Shown piece by piece: positions 1-8,441 of a DNA stretch of 22,447 bases. Numbering within the stretch: position 1 is the first letter of the stretch; every line of letters starts with the position of its first letter. A model generated the notes under the pieces. The model worked only from the letters and a program-made list of their open reading frames with translations, searched no databases and was not told the DNA's origin. The position numbers and the translations under genes were made by a program. Source of the stretch: an uncultured Clostridia bacterium (lineage in GTDB: Bacteria; Bacillota; Clostridia; Oscillospirales; Ruminococcaceae); NCBI GenBank assembly GCA_947427325.1, contig CANEHP010000014.1, positions 1 through 22,447 of the forward strand, written 5' to 3'.

Positions 1-3000
1 CGTAATCCGTACCGCCTGCATAAGCGTTAAATTCGTTCTTGTTAAGCTCTATACCGCTTGCATAGGGAATCGGACCTACAAATGTATCGGGATATTGAAC
101 CTCCTCATGGGCAATTTGGGGGAGATTATCGCCGTCAAACAAAGCTGCTTTATCCAGTGCGGCACTTACCGCAAGACTCACCTGCTCCGCTGCATCAACC
201 GCCGCAGCCTTTCCCGCTAAAATAGCCTCCGCATAAGCTTGTATGGTATCCTTTGCCGCTTCTGCCGCCTCGTCTTCCATATTCATATTTTTAACGGCAT
301 CGGTCATTTCTTCGGTGATTTCTCCAAGCTTCGATTCAAAATCAACCTTTGTGTCGGCAAGATACTCGGAAACCTTTTTCTCTTCCTCCTGCACTTTCTG
401 CCAATTTTCAATCATCCTTTTAAGCTCATCATCGGAAGCGGAAACCATTCCCGCAACGGCATTATAGGAATCTGCGCTGCCGTCCGAAAAAGTTGCTATC
501 AGATCTCTTAAGCCTTCTATGCCCTCGCTGCGTTTAAGGAGATAATCCAGGTTTGAGCTGTAGCTTTCCCAATAATCCGCCTGAGTCTCAAGAGCTGAGT
601 TGATTGTTTCAACACTTGTAACGGAAACCTCCGCTGCCTCTTCCCACAGCGCATATTGACCGGTTACGCTTTCATAGGCGGCTTTATATGCATCGTTATA
701 AGAGGTAAGCAGCTTCTCTGTGCTCTCCCTCACATCGTCCGTTGCAAAAAGCATTGCTGTATATGCAGATGTCACCCCATAAACGGAAACACCGTACTTT
801 TCCAATATTTCATCATAATATTCGATTTGTGCCTGATTTGCCGTTATCTGCGCATTTACCAACTCAAGCTTTGACTCCGCTTCTTTACTGCTCAAGCGAA
901 GGTTAATTTCGATTCCAGGAGACTTGAATCCACTTGAACGATCGTTATTCCATTCATCGTATTTTTCTTTTGCTTCCAGAGCCGCTACCTCTGCTTTTTC
1001 CCGGTCTGCAAGTAATTGTTCCTGCAGTACATGAACTTTGGCATAATTATCTTGTGCCGATTGGATCTCAGCTTTGACCTTTTCTACATAAGCGTTCTGA
1101 TTTATTCTATCGGTAAGTCCGTCCATTTTTTCGGCAACATTGTCAATAGTAAGTCCCAAGCTGGGGTATAATTCGTTAAGCCGCTCAATTATAGGCTCGA
1201 TTTTCGCTTGGGAAACCGCCGCATCATCTGAGGAAGAAACAAGCTCTTTAAGCTTTGCCGCCAATGTCAGCGCACTGTCTCGCTCTTCCTCGATCTGCGC
1301 CGTGCTTTCATTGCTTGCATTACGCAGCTCTTGCGAATCCGCAATCAAAGCGTCTACCTCATCATACAGCTCGCTTACAACAAACGACTGACTTTCAACA
1401 GCAGCTGTAGCCTCATCTAAATCATACTTTAAAGCCCTCGCCTGCTCACTTTTTTCGCCGTACAGTCTGCAAGTTTTTTCATATTCTTTATTTAACCGCT
1501 CTACCTCATCATATTGATTCCGTGTAGCGGTGGAAAGAGTCTGCTCCTCAAAGCTTGCCTTTTTATTTGCCTCTGCTACAAGCGTAACTACAGCGGCAAC
1601 GGCGGCTAAAGAACCTACCAGTGCAAGCATATGAGGGTTCAAGGCGAGCATACCGGAAAAAGCATCGCCAAGCTTTTTGACCATATTGATAATGGTGGAG
1701 ATTATCATAAATCCGCCCAATGCCGATACTATAACGGTTATCGCCTTTGCCACCGAGGGGTGAGCCTCAATAAACTCATTGATTTTATTGAGAATCTCCG
1801 TTCCCGCCTGCGCCAAATCTCTCAGCTCGTTCTCCCACAGTCCGCCAAGCGTCATTTTAAGTCCGTCAGACGCAGATTCAAGTAAGGTTACATCACCCTG
1901 AAGATTGTCAAGCTTGATCTCTGCCATGCGCTGTGCAGCGCCCGAACAGTTATTTATACTGTCGGAAAGGGATTGATACTCTTCATTGGTAGTGTTCAGA
2001 ATTGCCAAAAGTCCGTTATACCCACGCTCCCCCGCAATGGCAACGGCATTGTTAACTCGCTCTGCCTCGGTCATCTGCTCAAAGTATCCTCTGAGATTCC
2101 CAATCGTCTCGGAGAAGCTCTTCATGGTGCCGTCTGCGTTGACGGTGGAAACCTCTGCTTCGCCGAAAGCCGCCGCAGTAAGCGTAGCACCCGAAAGCAA
2201 GCCGTTAAAGGTATTTTTAAGAGCAGTACCCGCAATAGAACCTTTAACGCCCGAGTTAGCCATCAGACCGACTGCAACGGCCACGTCCTCAATACTGTAC
2301 CCCAACGCTCCCGCAATGGAAGCAGAGCTTTTAAAGGTCTCCCCCATAATGCCCACAGAGGTGTTTGAGTTGGAAGCGGCGGTGGCAAGCACATCTGAAA
2401 AGTGAGCAGTGTCGCTTGCTTTTAATTTAAAGGCGGTAAGGTTGTCCGTAACAATATCGGAAACGGAAGCCAGATCCTCGCCGCTTGCTGCCGCAAGGCT
2501 CATAACGCCGTCCATACCCGCAATCATCTGACTTGCGTCCCAGCCTGCCATTCCCATATAGGTCATAGCTAAACCCGACTGATTTGCGGTAAAAGCAGTG
2601 GAAGCCCCAAGCTCTTTTGCAGTGGCGGTAAGCTCCCTCATTTCCGAGGCATTTGCCCCTGAAAGCGCCTCCACGGTAGACATGGTATACCCAAATTCCA
2701 TTGATGCGGCTACGCATTCTCTGTAACCGTCGGCTATTTTGCTTAAAGCTGCTGTAATACCTACTGCCGCAAGAGCGGAGCTTACAGAATTTATTGCATT
2801 GACTCCGCTGTTGCCTGCATTCTTCGCTTTTTCGGCCGCATTTTCCTCCTGCTTTTGGGCGTCTTCCAGTTCACCGTTAAGCCGTTTGATTTCTTCTGTC
2901 AAATTAGAAGTATCAACACCCGCATCATTAAGCTTTTGCGCCATTTCCTGCAGCTTTTGGTTTTTATACTGAATGGCTTGTTCGGTTTCGCTGATTTTCA

Positions 3001-3292
3001 GTTTTAAAGCCTCTTCCTTATTGGCAAGCTCAGAACTGAATTTCCCGCTTTCCGAAATTTCTTTCTGAACATTATCAAGCTGCTTTTGATATGTAGCAAG
3101 TCTTTCGGAGGTTTTGTTAAGGCTTTCCTGCTGCTTTTGATATGAAGTTACATCCCTTTGCGTCTTATTAAGCTCACTTATCTTATTCTGCGTTTCTTTA
3201 AGCACCTGCTGGGCCTTTGAAAAGCTTCCGCTGAATGTTTGGTTAAGCTTTGCACCTAATACAAACGAAATAGCATATTCTTTTTGCGTCAT
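1..3292 (-). CDS. Phage tail tape measure protein (TP901-type), C-terminus cut by window edge
   Basis: This protein sets tail length and lies inside the tail tube until DNA ejection. The frame is open from ATG at 3292 to base 2, about 1097 codons; I checked the frame at several points. Residues 1-170 are charged, Gln/Lys/Glu-rich coiled coil. A TP901-type core follows, with the run MEFGYTMSTVEALSG and the Ala/Gly/Met-rich stretch around MTYMGMAGWDASQMIAGMDG. Two hydrophobic segments follow (around VAKAITVIVSALGGFMIIS and MLALVGSLAAVAAVVTLVA), then a long helical C-terminal part. The start follows GAGG in TGAGGATTTATG, overlapping the stop of the tail-chaperone frameshift extension, which is the usual gene order in tailed phages. 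The C-terminus lies outside the window. The family call is firm; the exact subfamily is inference. Confidence 0.95.
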   Translation of the reverse strand, partial: MTQKEYAISFVLGAKLNQTFSGSFSKAQQVLKETQNKISELNKTQRDVTSYQKQQESLNKTSERLATYQKQLDNVQKEISESGKFSSELANKEEALKLKISETEQAIQYKNQKLQEMAQKLNDAGVDTSNLTEEIKRLNGELEDAQKQEENAAEKAKNAGNSGVNAINSVSSALAAVGITAALSKIADGYRECVAASMEFGYTMSTVEALSGANASEMRELTATAKELGASTAFTANQSGLAMTYMGMAGWDASQMIAGMDGVMSLAAASGEDLASVSDIVTDNLTAFKLKASDTAHFSDVLATAASNSNTSVGIMGETFKSSASIAGALGYSIEDVAVAVGLMANSGVKGSIAGTALKNTFNGLLSGATLTAAAFGEAEVSTVNADGTMKSFSETIGNLRGYFEQMTEAERVNNAVAIAGERGYNGLLAILNTTNEEYQSLSDSINNCSGAAQRMAEIKLDNLQGDVTLLESASDGLKMTLGGLWENELRDLAQAGTEILNKINEFIEAHPSVAKAITVIVSALGGFMIISTIINMVKKLGDAFSGMLALNPHMLALVGSLAAVAAVVTLVAEANKKASFEEQTLSTATRNQYDEVERLNKEYEKTCRLYGEKSEQARALKYDLDEATAAVESQSFVVSELYDEVDALIADSQELRNASNESTAQIEEERDSALTLAAKLKELVSSSDDAAVSQAKIEPIIERLNELYPSLGLTIDNVAEKMDGLTDRINQNAYVEKVKAEIQSAQDNYAKVHVLQEQLLADREKAEVAALEAKEKYDEWNNDRSSGFKSPGIEINLRLSSKEAESKLELVNAQITANQAQIEYYDEILEKYGVSVYGVTSAYTAMLFATDDVRESTEKLLTSYNDAYKAAYESVTGQYALWEEAAEVSVTSVETINSALETQADYWESYSSNLDYLLKRSEGIEGLRDLIATFSDGSADSYNAVAGMVSASDDELKRMIENWQKVQEEEKKVSEYLADTKVDFESKLGEITEEMTDAVKNMNMEDEAAEAAKDTIQAYAEAILAGKAAAVDAAEQVSLAVSAALDKAALFDGDNLPQIAHEEVQYPDTFVGPIPYASGIELNKNEFNAYAGGTDY

Positions 3293-3298
3293 AAATCC

Positions 3299-3855
3299 TC
3301 ACTTCTTTGGTTTTGTTTCTTCCATAATGCGGTTATGCGCAGAGATCCACCCGCCCAATTTTCTCAGCGGCAGCGAAAGCCAATAGCTTATGGGAGCATA
3401 GCCACTCTGTGCCAAAATCATGCAGTTGCGGCGTAAGTGATTTACACCGCAAATTGTAATAAAAAAAGCCGTGCTTTATTTTTGATCCTGTTAAAATCCG
3501 AAATATTAAGCTCTTTAAGAGCTGCAAAATCAATGCGCTCCTCACATGCTCTTAACGCTACCAACATTAAGTACCGGGCATTTGCCGCTTCGTTCATAAA
3601 TACAGGCTTTCCCTTCATAGCAAGTTCGTCCTCGATCTCTAACGCCTCTGCCCCTGTAAGCTTGTCAAAGTTAAAGGTAAGAGACTTGTATTCATTTTCT
3701 TCGTATTTAATCGGTTTTTTCAGCTGACAGGTCCATACTCCGTCAGAAGTGGTGGATTCTTTTACAATTTCGTCAATACGGTTTTCGCTGTCCTTGTCAA
3801 GCTGAACCTCGTCATTTTCAATTTCAGTTGCTGTGGTTTCGTTCTTTTTTGCCAT
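3299..3855 (-). CDS. Tail assembly chaperone, -1 frameshift fusion product
   Basis: Slipping back one base at T TTT TTA (3466 to 3460) after codon 132 continues into an ORF of 53 codons ending at TGA 3299-3301, giving about 185 aa. The extension has a conserved-looking body, ending WLSLPLRKLGGWISAHNRIM and then a charged tail. It has no start codon with a ribosome binding site of its own, and its stop sits immediately before the tape measure ATG. Pairs of tail proteins made this way (lambda G/GT, P2 E/E') are general in long-tailed phages. The heptamer and open frame are seen directly; use of the shift is inferred from the family. Confidence 0.82.
3442..3855 (-). CDS. Tail assembly chaperone, zero-frame product (gpE/gpG-like)
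   Basis: A small acidic protein of 137 aa directly upstream of the tape measure gene. Chaperones at this position coat the tape measure during tail assembly. The N-terminus is Glu/Asp/Thr-rich. The middle (around KPIKYEENEYKSLTFNFDKLTG and ALEIEDELAMKGKPVFMNEA) resembles Firmicute myophage tail-assembly proteins. A longer reading begins at a TTG at 3876. I chose ATG at 3855 because AAAGGAGAAAAAGAT gives a well-spaced ribosome binding site. Near its 3' end is the heptamer T TTT TTA, from which a -1 shift opens a 53-codon extension (separate entry). An intrinsic terminator-like hairpin precedes the gene. The role is assigned mainly from position and the frameshift architecture. Confidence 0.85.
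   Translation of the reverse strand: MAKKNETTATEIENDEVQLDKDSENRIDEIVKESTTSDGVWTCQLKKPIKYEENEYKSLTFNFDKLTGAEALEIEDELAMKGKPVFMNEAANARYLMLVALRACEERIDFAALKELNISDFNRIKNKARLFLLQFAV
3460..3466 (-). promoter_or_regulatory. -1 ribosomal slippery heptamer T TTT TTA
   Basis: On the minus strand the bases read TTTTTTA with the zero-frame codons CTT TTT TTA, which is the X XXY YYZ pattern. It lies five codons before the zero-frame stop. The -1 frame is open for 53 codons past it. Confidence 0.8.
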
Positions 3856-3877
3856 ATCTTTTTCTCCTTTTTTCAAT

Positions 3878-3934
3878 TAAAAAATAAAAGCAGAACAGCT
3901 TTGACAGGAAAATCCCGTCAAAGCTTCCGCTTTT
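3878..3934 (-). terminator. Intrinsic terminator-like hairpin between tube and chaperone genes
   Basis: On the minus strand AGCTTTGAC and GTCAAAGCT pair around GGG-ATTTT-CC, extended by AAAAGC/GCTTTT. A T-rich run (ATTTTTT) follows directly. It falls after the tube gene and 23 bases before the chaperone ATG, so it probably lowers expression of chaperone and tape measure relative to sheath and tube. Confidence 0.7.
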
Positions 3935-3958
3935 AAAAGTTTTCAGTTAAGTGGGAAA

Positions 3959-4480
3959 TTACATTCCAAGTCCTATGCGGATCGATGCCGCTCTGTCTTT
4001 ACCCGTATGGTCAATATCGATCATATTGACAGGATCAATATGGCTTACCAGCTTATCACCAATGTATTCCTTAATGGAAAGCACGGAAAATTCCCCCGAT
4101 ACAGCCTGTGGCTTGGCAGGCTCTACATCTCCTCCGCTGAAAGATAAAGGAATTATCTTTACCACAAATTTGTGATCGCTTTCCCCAATTTCTCCCGCTG
4201 CGTAATCTAAATTTTGATGTATTATGCGAAGATCAACAAGATGTACACGTTCTTCCGCTAAGGTATATGCGGCTTCATTGGCATTGCGGAACTCGATCTT
4301 CATCTTCATAGCGTCCCTTGCCGCTACTACAGGAATTTCAATATCTCCGCCGATTCCTCCGCCGTTCATTGTAAAGGTTTTTGATGTCTTGTCAGGCATT
4401 GTGATCTTTGCTGTTCCGAGAAATCGCTTACCGTCCTCATACAAGGCATAATTTATTACGCCTTCATCTATTCCGTTCAT
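3959..4480 (-). CDS. Phage major tail tube protein (P2 FII-like)
   Basis: A 173-aa protein that polymerises into the inner tube of a contractile tail. It starts MNGIDEGVINYALYEDGKRF, typical of contractile-tail tube proteins whose N-terminus describes the tube repeat. Beta-rich segments such as FTMNGGGIGGDIEIPV and the ending DRAASIRIGLGM fit. The length matches the family (about 170 aa). The start has AGGAGGGTATTT upstream. It follows the sheath gene by 20 bases, the standard sheath-tube pair. Confidence 0.9.
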   Translation of the reverse strand: MNGIDEGVINYALYEDGKRFLGTAKITMPDKTSKTFTMNGGGIGGDIEIPVVAARDAMKMKIEFRNANEAAYTLAEERVHLVDLRIIHQNLDYAAGEIGESDHKFVVKIIPLSFSGGDVEPAKPQAVSGEFSVLSIKEYIGDKLVSHIDPVNMIDIDHTGKDRAASIRIGLGM

Positions 4481-4500
4481 AAATACCCTCCTTATCCGTT

Positions 4501-5934
4501 TTATCCGTTCATGGCCGCTTCAAGCATATCAACACTGTACTCAACACACATATCCACACGCTGCATAGGCACAGGAGATGCCGCCGAGGTGTTAAGCGTG
4601 ATTTTTCCGTTCACAAGTTCACCTGCGGAGTTGCGCTCAGCATCATACTGAATTTCGCCGCCGTACAGCTTGCCTTCTGCTGTCAAGCCGTTAAGCCAGC
4701 TGTTAAAGCTGTTGACAATAGCGTCCCTGAGAATGGGGGTAAGAGGCTTGTCAATGTATTGCCAATATGTGTTTATGAATGTGTTGCAGATCCAATCCTG
4801 CGTACGGTTTGTACAAATGTACATTTTTGAAATTTCGGGGGTCTTGGGATAACAGCCTGTATAGTTGCCCCAAAGCACCCAGCCGTTAAAATTGATAACC
4901 GTTACAACGCCGTCCGTTATGCTGACGGTATCGGCTTGAGGGGATGTAAGGTTTATTTCCCTGCCCTCTCCATTAACAGCGCCCGATATTCCCACATCTT
5001 TGTTTGAGGGCGATTCGTAGGGGCAGTCACCGTTGTTGCTGTCGATCTTTGCCATCACGCCGCATACAATGGCAGACAAATCAAAAAGATAATCTCCCTT
5101 TTTGACCATAGGCCAGCAGACGATCATATCCTCACTTGTATATCCGTTGTCGTTCTTTTGGCTGAGTACCTTTGAATATTCGTCTGCTCCCTCTGCCGAG
5201 CAGTCCAAATCCACAACTGCCTTTGCACGGAAAAGTCCGTTAATATTAGGTGCTTTTGCCGCCATGACTGCCGCTACAACAGGATTGGATGACCATCCGG
5301 GAGCACACAGCAGATCGGGAACAATCCCCGTCACGCTGCGGCACATTTCCACTGCTTCAACTGCCAGCTCAATGTCCTCAGCTGTGATAGCGTCTGTGTC
5401 AGCGGCTTCAAAGGTCACTGTTACCCTTTCTGCATTATAACCTGTACCGTCTTCCAACAGCTCTATACAGAAATTGCCGTCTGCATAATAAGAATCGTAG
5501 TCCGCCCCCTTAACAAGCGGCTCGGATGCTTCGTTAACTGTAATTGCCAAGCTTTCGTTATCAAGCGTTTCATAGGGAAGCTTAATAACATGGTTTTCCA
5601 CCTGAAACTCGAGTGTTTTAACTCCTGTCTTGTGCTTGCCGGGGTCAAAAACATTGTAAAAAATTGCGGGGGACATGGCGTTCAGCACAAAATGCGCATA
5701 CATTGCCTGACACAAGCTCCATTTGGGCTTTCCGCTTTCGCTGCGCCACTGCTCGCTGTAACCTCCTATCTCCTTTGCTTCGGGGAAGGTAGCCGCATAC
5801 TGAGGCTTGCCCGTATATCCTCCGGCAGCATGACAAGGCCAAGCACCAATAAAGAACGGGATTCCCACAGCTGTTTTCTTTACGCTCACAGTCCCGTTGC
5901 TGCCCTTAATGGCGTTAATACCGTGATTTACCAT
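4501..5934 (-). CDS. Phage tail sheath protein (P2 FI-like)
   Basis: A 477-aa contractile sheath subunit. It starts MVNHGINAIKGSNGTVSVKK. It contains a sheath-type core (GIVPDLLCAPGWSSNPVVAA) and the C-terminal stretch NRTQDWICNTFINTYWQYID, typical of sheath domains that lock rings together. A longer reading begins at 5961. I prefer ATG at 5934 because AAGGAAGGATTATAAA lies just before it and it starts two bases beyond the stop of the preceding gene. Its presence marks the tail as contractile (myovirus morphology). Confidence 0.95.
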   Translation of the reverse strand: MVNHGINAIKGSNGTVSVKKTAVGIPFFIGAWPCHAAGGYTGKPQYAATFPEAKEIGGYSEQWRSESGKPKWSLCQAMYAHFVLNAMSPAIFYNVFDPGKHKTGVKTLEFQVENHVIKLPYETLDNESLAITVNEASEPLVKGADYDSYYADGNFCIELLEDGTGYNAERVTVTFEAADTDAITAEDIELAVEAVEMCRSVTGIVPDLLCAPGWSSNPVVAAVMAAKAPNINGLFRAKAVVDLDCSAEGADEYSKVLSQKNDNGYTSEDMIVCWPMVKKGDYLFDLSAIVCGVMAKIDSNNGDCPYESPSNKDVGISGAVNGEGREINLTSPQADTVSITDGVVTVINFNGWVLWGNYTGCYPKTPEISKMYICTNRTQDWICNTFINTYWQYIDKPLTPILRDAIVNSFNSWLNGLTAEGKLYGGEIQYDAERNSAGELVNGKITLNTSAASPVPMQRVDMCVEYSVDMLEAAMNG

Positions 5935-5935
5935 T

Positions 5936-6397
5936 TTATAATCCTTCCTTTCCTGCGGCAACGGCGTTATAAGCCATACTCAGGCTGTTTTCGCCCTCTC
6001 TGAGCTTATCTCTTGCCGCCGCAACATTCACATCTGCAATAATCAAACGATTAATCTTTTCCACAAGGCTTTCCATTCCTGCGGCTTTGGCGTTTACCCC
6101 GATGCGGCTCAATACTTCTTTTTTGTCGCCTAAAAAAATACAGCCGCTTGTTATAACGCCCTTGATTGACGGACCTATGTAGACATAGATCCGCTTTGCT
6201 TTTTTCTCAGTCTCCGCAATAACCGTCTTTTCTGCTGTATGTGCAGATTTGGCCGTTTTTTCTGTGTCAGAATTCTCGGAAATTACCGCATTTTCGGCAG
6301 TGGTTTCCGTTTCCAACGCTTCGGAATTATCCAAAATTGCCGCTTCATCTGCATTATAAGCAGTTTCATCGGTTACTGCTCTTTTTTTATTTGCCAA
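5936..6397 (-). CDS. Hypothetical tail-region protein with disordered acidic N-terminus
   Basis: I do not recognise the family. The 153-aa product has a long Ala/Glu/Thr-rich, probably disordered first half (about residues 10-65). A compact half follows, with IYVYIGPSIKGVITSGCIFL and LVEKINRLIIADVNVAAARD. It uses a TTG start at 6397 preceded by GAGAGGTAG, and overlaps the upstream gene by 11 bases. Its stop is two bases before the sheath start, so translation is probably coupled. Small proteins directly before the sheath are common in myophages and are often of unknown function. Confidence 0.75.
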   Translation of the reverse strand: MANKKRAVTDETAYNADEAAILDNSEALETETTAENAVISENSDTEKTAKSAHTAEKTVIAETEKKAKRIYVYIGPSIKGVITSGCIFLGDKKEVLSRIGVNAKAAGMESLVEKINRLIIADVNVAAARDKLREGENSLSMAYNAVAAGKEGL

Positions 6398-6881
6398 AAA
6401 AATCTACCTCTCTTTCTGTTGGCGGTAAAATAAATGTTCCTGCCATTTCTCCTGCATAGTAGGGCACTGGACTATCAGGGTATATAATCGCCTCAAGCGG
6501 TTCATGTACATCAAGCAGGAAAGATTTTCCCACTTGCACTTTTGCCAAAAGCTTTTGTTGCACTCTATCCATAACATTAAGCAGCATTATAGCCCCTTCC
6601 TGTTCGTCATCGCAGTATACTGTAAAAATAAAGCGTACGGCTGCGGTAAAGAACGGCGGTTTGCCTTCCTTTTGAATCTGCTGACTGCCCACAAGCTGAA
6701 CAATAATGTATGGTGCATATTTTTTAGGGTCTTGGCTGTCGGGAAGCCGCATTTTATATATCTCAGGTGCTCTCACCTGCTTTTGCGTGTCGCCCTTTTG
6801 CACTGCAAGGGGAAGCTTCATTTTTGACGTTGCTTTTTGGCAGAATTTCTGTAAGTCCTCAATCAGCTGTACACGTGTCAT
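6387..6881 (-). CDS. Hypothetical tail completion/terminator-like protein
   Basis: A 164-aa protein between the gpZ-like gene and the pre-sheath gene. In contractile-tail phages this is where tail terminator or neck proteins lie. It starts MTRVQLIEDLQKFCQKATS and has strand-rich stretches (APYIIVQLVGSQQ, FTAAVRFIFTVYCDDEQEGA) and LLNVMDRVQQKL, resembling small terminator proteins. I cannot name the family with certainty. It starts just after the gpZ-like stop and overlaps the next gene, so it is part of the same tightly packed operon. Confidence 0.7.
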   Translation of the reverse strand: MTRVQLIEDLQKFCQKATSKMKLPLAVQKGDTQKQVRAPEIYKMRLPDSQDPKKYAPYIIVQLVGSQQIQKEGKPPFFTAAVRFIFTVYCDDEQEGAIMLLNVMDRVQQKLLAKVQVGKSFLLDVHEPLEAIIYPDSPVPYYAGEMAGTFILPPTEREVDFFGK

Positions 6882-6883
6882 TT

Positions 6884-7546
6884 TTACTTACCCCATCCGT
6901 TCAGAATTCGTGTGATCTCATGATTCATTCTATCCTCAAATTTCTTTGAAACGGTTTCTGCAAGCTTATCCTGCACTTCCTTGCTTCCCAGCATTTGGGG
7001 AACAGACGAACCTTGAAGCTCCTTAATTTGGTCGTTTCCGTTTGAAGAAACGCCGCCTGTGCGCTCAAAAATACCGATATGCCCCGATTTCATCTTTGCA
7101 ACAAAAGCATCGTTGAATTTTTTCGGAGCGGTGTTTTTAAGTTGATGAGCCGATGCAGCCTTTCCGGGGTGAACAGTACGCCATCCTCCCGAAAGAATGA
7201 CGTTTACTGTTTTTCCCGTGTCAGCTGAAGGCATCTTAGGCGATGTTTTGTTATATCGATAAAGCGGTATTTTCTTGCCGTTAAATAAGATGTTGGCAGT
7301 AAAGCCGTTTTTGTAATCGTAGCTTATTTTGACGTTCTCATTCGTGCGAAGGTTGGCGGCAGAAATGTCATACCGCTCTTGAATTGCCTTAGCACTTCCC
7401 GTTTTAAGCGCAGAAGCCGCTCTCGGCATTGCGTTTTTTACGACGGTATCCACTCCGCCCGGTATTCCGATTAAAATCTTATTGGCACGCTCAATAGCGT
7501 CGCCGCCGAAATCGGCAACCGCCATTGACCTTACTGCATCACTCAT
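6884..7546 (-). CDS. Phage minor tail protein Z-like (tail completion)
   Basis: A 220-aa protein resembling the GPZ family of lambda-like phages, which acts in joining head and tail. It begins MSDAVRSMAVADFGGDAIER and contains GVDTVVKNAMPRAASALKTGS, typical of the family's first third. The ending is helical and basic (KKFEDRMNHEITRILNGWGK). A longer reading begins at 7603. I chose ATG 7546 because TTGGAGCAATTCG provides a ribosome binding site and the gene then overlaps its neighbour by only 8 bases. Confidence 0.75.
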   Translation of the reverse strand: MSDAVRSMAVADFGGDAIERANKILIGIPGGVDTVVKNAMPRAASALKTGSAKAIQERYDISAANLRTNENVKISYDYKNGFTANILFNGKKIPLYRYNKTSPKMPSADTGKTVNVILSGGWRTVHPGKAASAHQLKNTAPKKFNDAFVAKMKSGHIGIFERTGGVSSNGNDQIKELQGSSVPQMLGSKEVQDKLAETVSKKFEDRMNHEITRILNGWGK

Positions 7547-7907
7547 CGAATTGCTCCAATTCCAAACAGACCATTCCCATAGCATTTTCCACCGTAACAA
7601 CACGATAACGGCGGAAATAGGTTTCCCCTATTGCCTCGCCGTCATCTATCTCAAAATATTTCCCTTGCTCAGGCATCTTTCCTTCGGTGCTGTTGATGTC
7701 AAAATACGCCTTGGCAGTAACCGAGTAAATACCTTCCATGTGATCTGAAGCCGAGGCTTGCCGTTCCGACTGTTTAACGACCTCAAGCACAACGGGAATG
7801 TCTTTATACTCATCACCGTTAAACTTTACCGTATGAGCTTCGGCAAATTCGTCACAGTTTAGGAAAATGCTTTGAATGTCCTGTTTTACCATGTCCTTAA
7901 AGCTCAT
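7539..7907 (-). CDS. Head-tail joining protein (FII/Gifsy-2-like)
   Basis: A 122-aa small protein beginning MSFKDMVKQDIQSIFLNCDE with a beta-rich remainder (YKDIPVVLEVV, YFRRYRVVTVENAMGMVCLEL). Length, the opening and the position between capsid genes and the gpZ-like gene fit the lambda FII / Gifsy-2 head-tail joining group. Its ATG shares one base with the upstream TAA (TAATG), a classic reinitiation junction. The family is inferred from pattern and context. Confidence 0.65.
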   Translation of the reverse strand: MSFKDMVKQDIQSIFLNCDEFAEAHTVKFNGDEYKDIPVVLEVVKQSERQASASDHMEGIYSVTAKAYFDINSTEGKMPEQGKYFEIDDGEAIGETYFRRYRVVTVENAMGMVCLELEQFDE

Positions 7908-8419
7908 TATTCCGGCTCCCTTGCCGACAGTTTGGGAGCGTTTCCAAAATGACTGTCGAGAATTTCCAAAATCTGCGCCTTGTTTGCACGATTGGGCAGT
8001 TCTATGCCCCACTCGTCCGCAATCGCCTGCAATTCCGCATTTGTGTTTTCCTGACTGTATTCGGGAGTGTCGTCAGTTTCGCCGCTTTCCTCATCATCGC
8101 CGTTATCCTCGGCATCCGTATCGGCTTCATCTTCGCTGTCCGTCGAGTCGTCAGCAGGAATATCCTCGCTTTCGCCTTTATTACCAAAAATTTTATGAAC
8201 ATCTGCATGGGGAATTTTTGTGACATCCGGCACACCATCCGGAGTTTTTACAAAAGTTCCGTTTTTTCCCTCATTGTCAAAAATCATTGCTATGCCCAAA
8301 TTGTACAACCTCAGTGCTTCTACCTCAGATACGTTAAAAGGAGGATCTGCAGGAGTTTTAACGGTTATTGATACGCCGTTGTGGTACCCGTAATTGCCTT
8401 TGATTATTTTAATTAACAT
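7907..8419 (-). CDS. HeH/LEM-domain head protein with acidic linker
   Basis: A 170-aa protein of three parts. Residues 1-75 form a compact N-terminal region (MLIKIIKGNYGYHNGVSITV). Residues about 80-125 are an extremely acidic Asp/Glu/Ser/Thr linker. The last 35 residues (AELQAIADEWGIELPNRANK then ILEILDSHFG) look like an HeH/LEM-type helix-extended-loop-helix, a fold seen in phage head proteins and nucleic-acid binders. It sits directly after the major capsid gene, where lambda-type phages place the packaging protein FI. The FI-like role is inference. The start has AAAGGAGAAAAATC upstream. Confidence 0.7.
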   Translation of the reverse strand: MLIKIIKGNYGYHNGVSITVKTPADPPFNVSEVEALRLYNLGIAMIFDNEGKNGTFVKTPDGVPDVTKIPHADVHKIFGNKGESEDIPADDSTDSEDEADTDAEDNGDDEESGETDDTPEYSQENTNAELQAIADEWGIELPNRANKAQILEILDSHFGNAPKLSAREPE

Positions 8420-8441
8420 GATTTTTCTCCTTTCAAAATTA

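Noticed and set aside
1986..2405. 139-codon plus-strand ORF in the tape measure region
   Set aside because: It is the complement of the Ala/Ser-rich TP901 core, where antisense frames stay open by composition.
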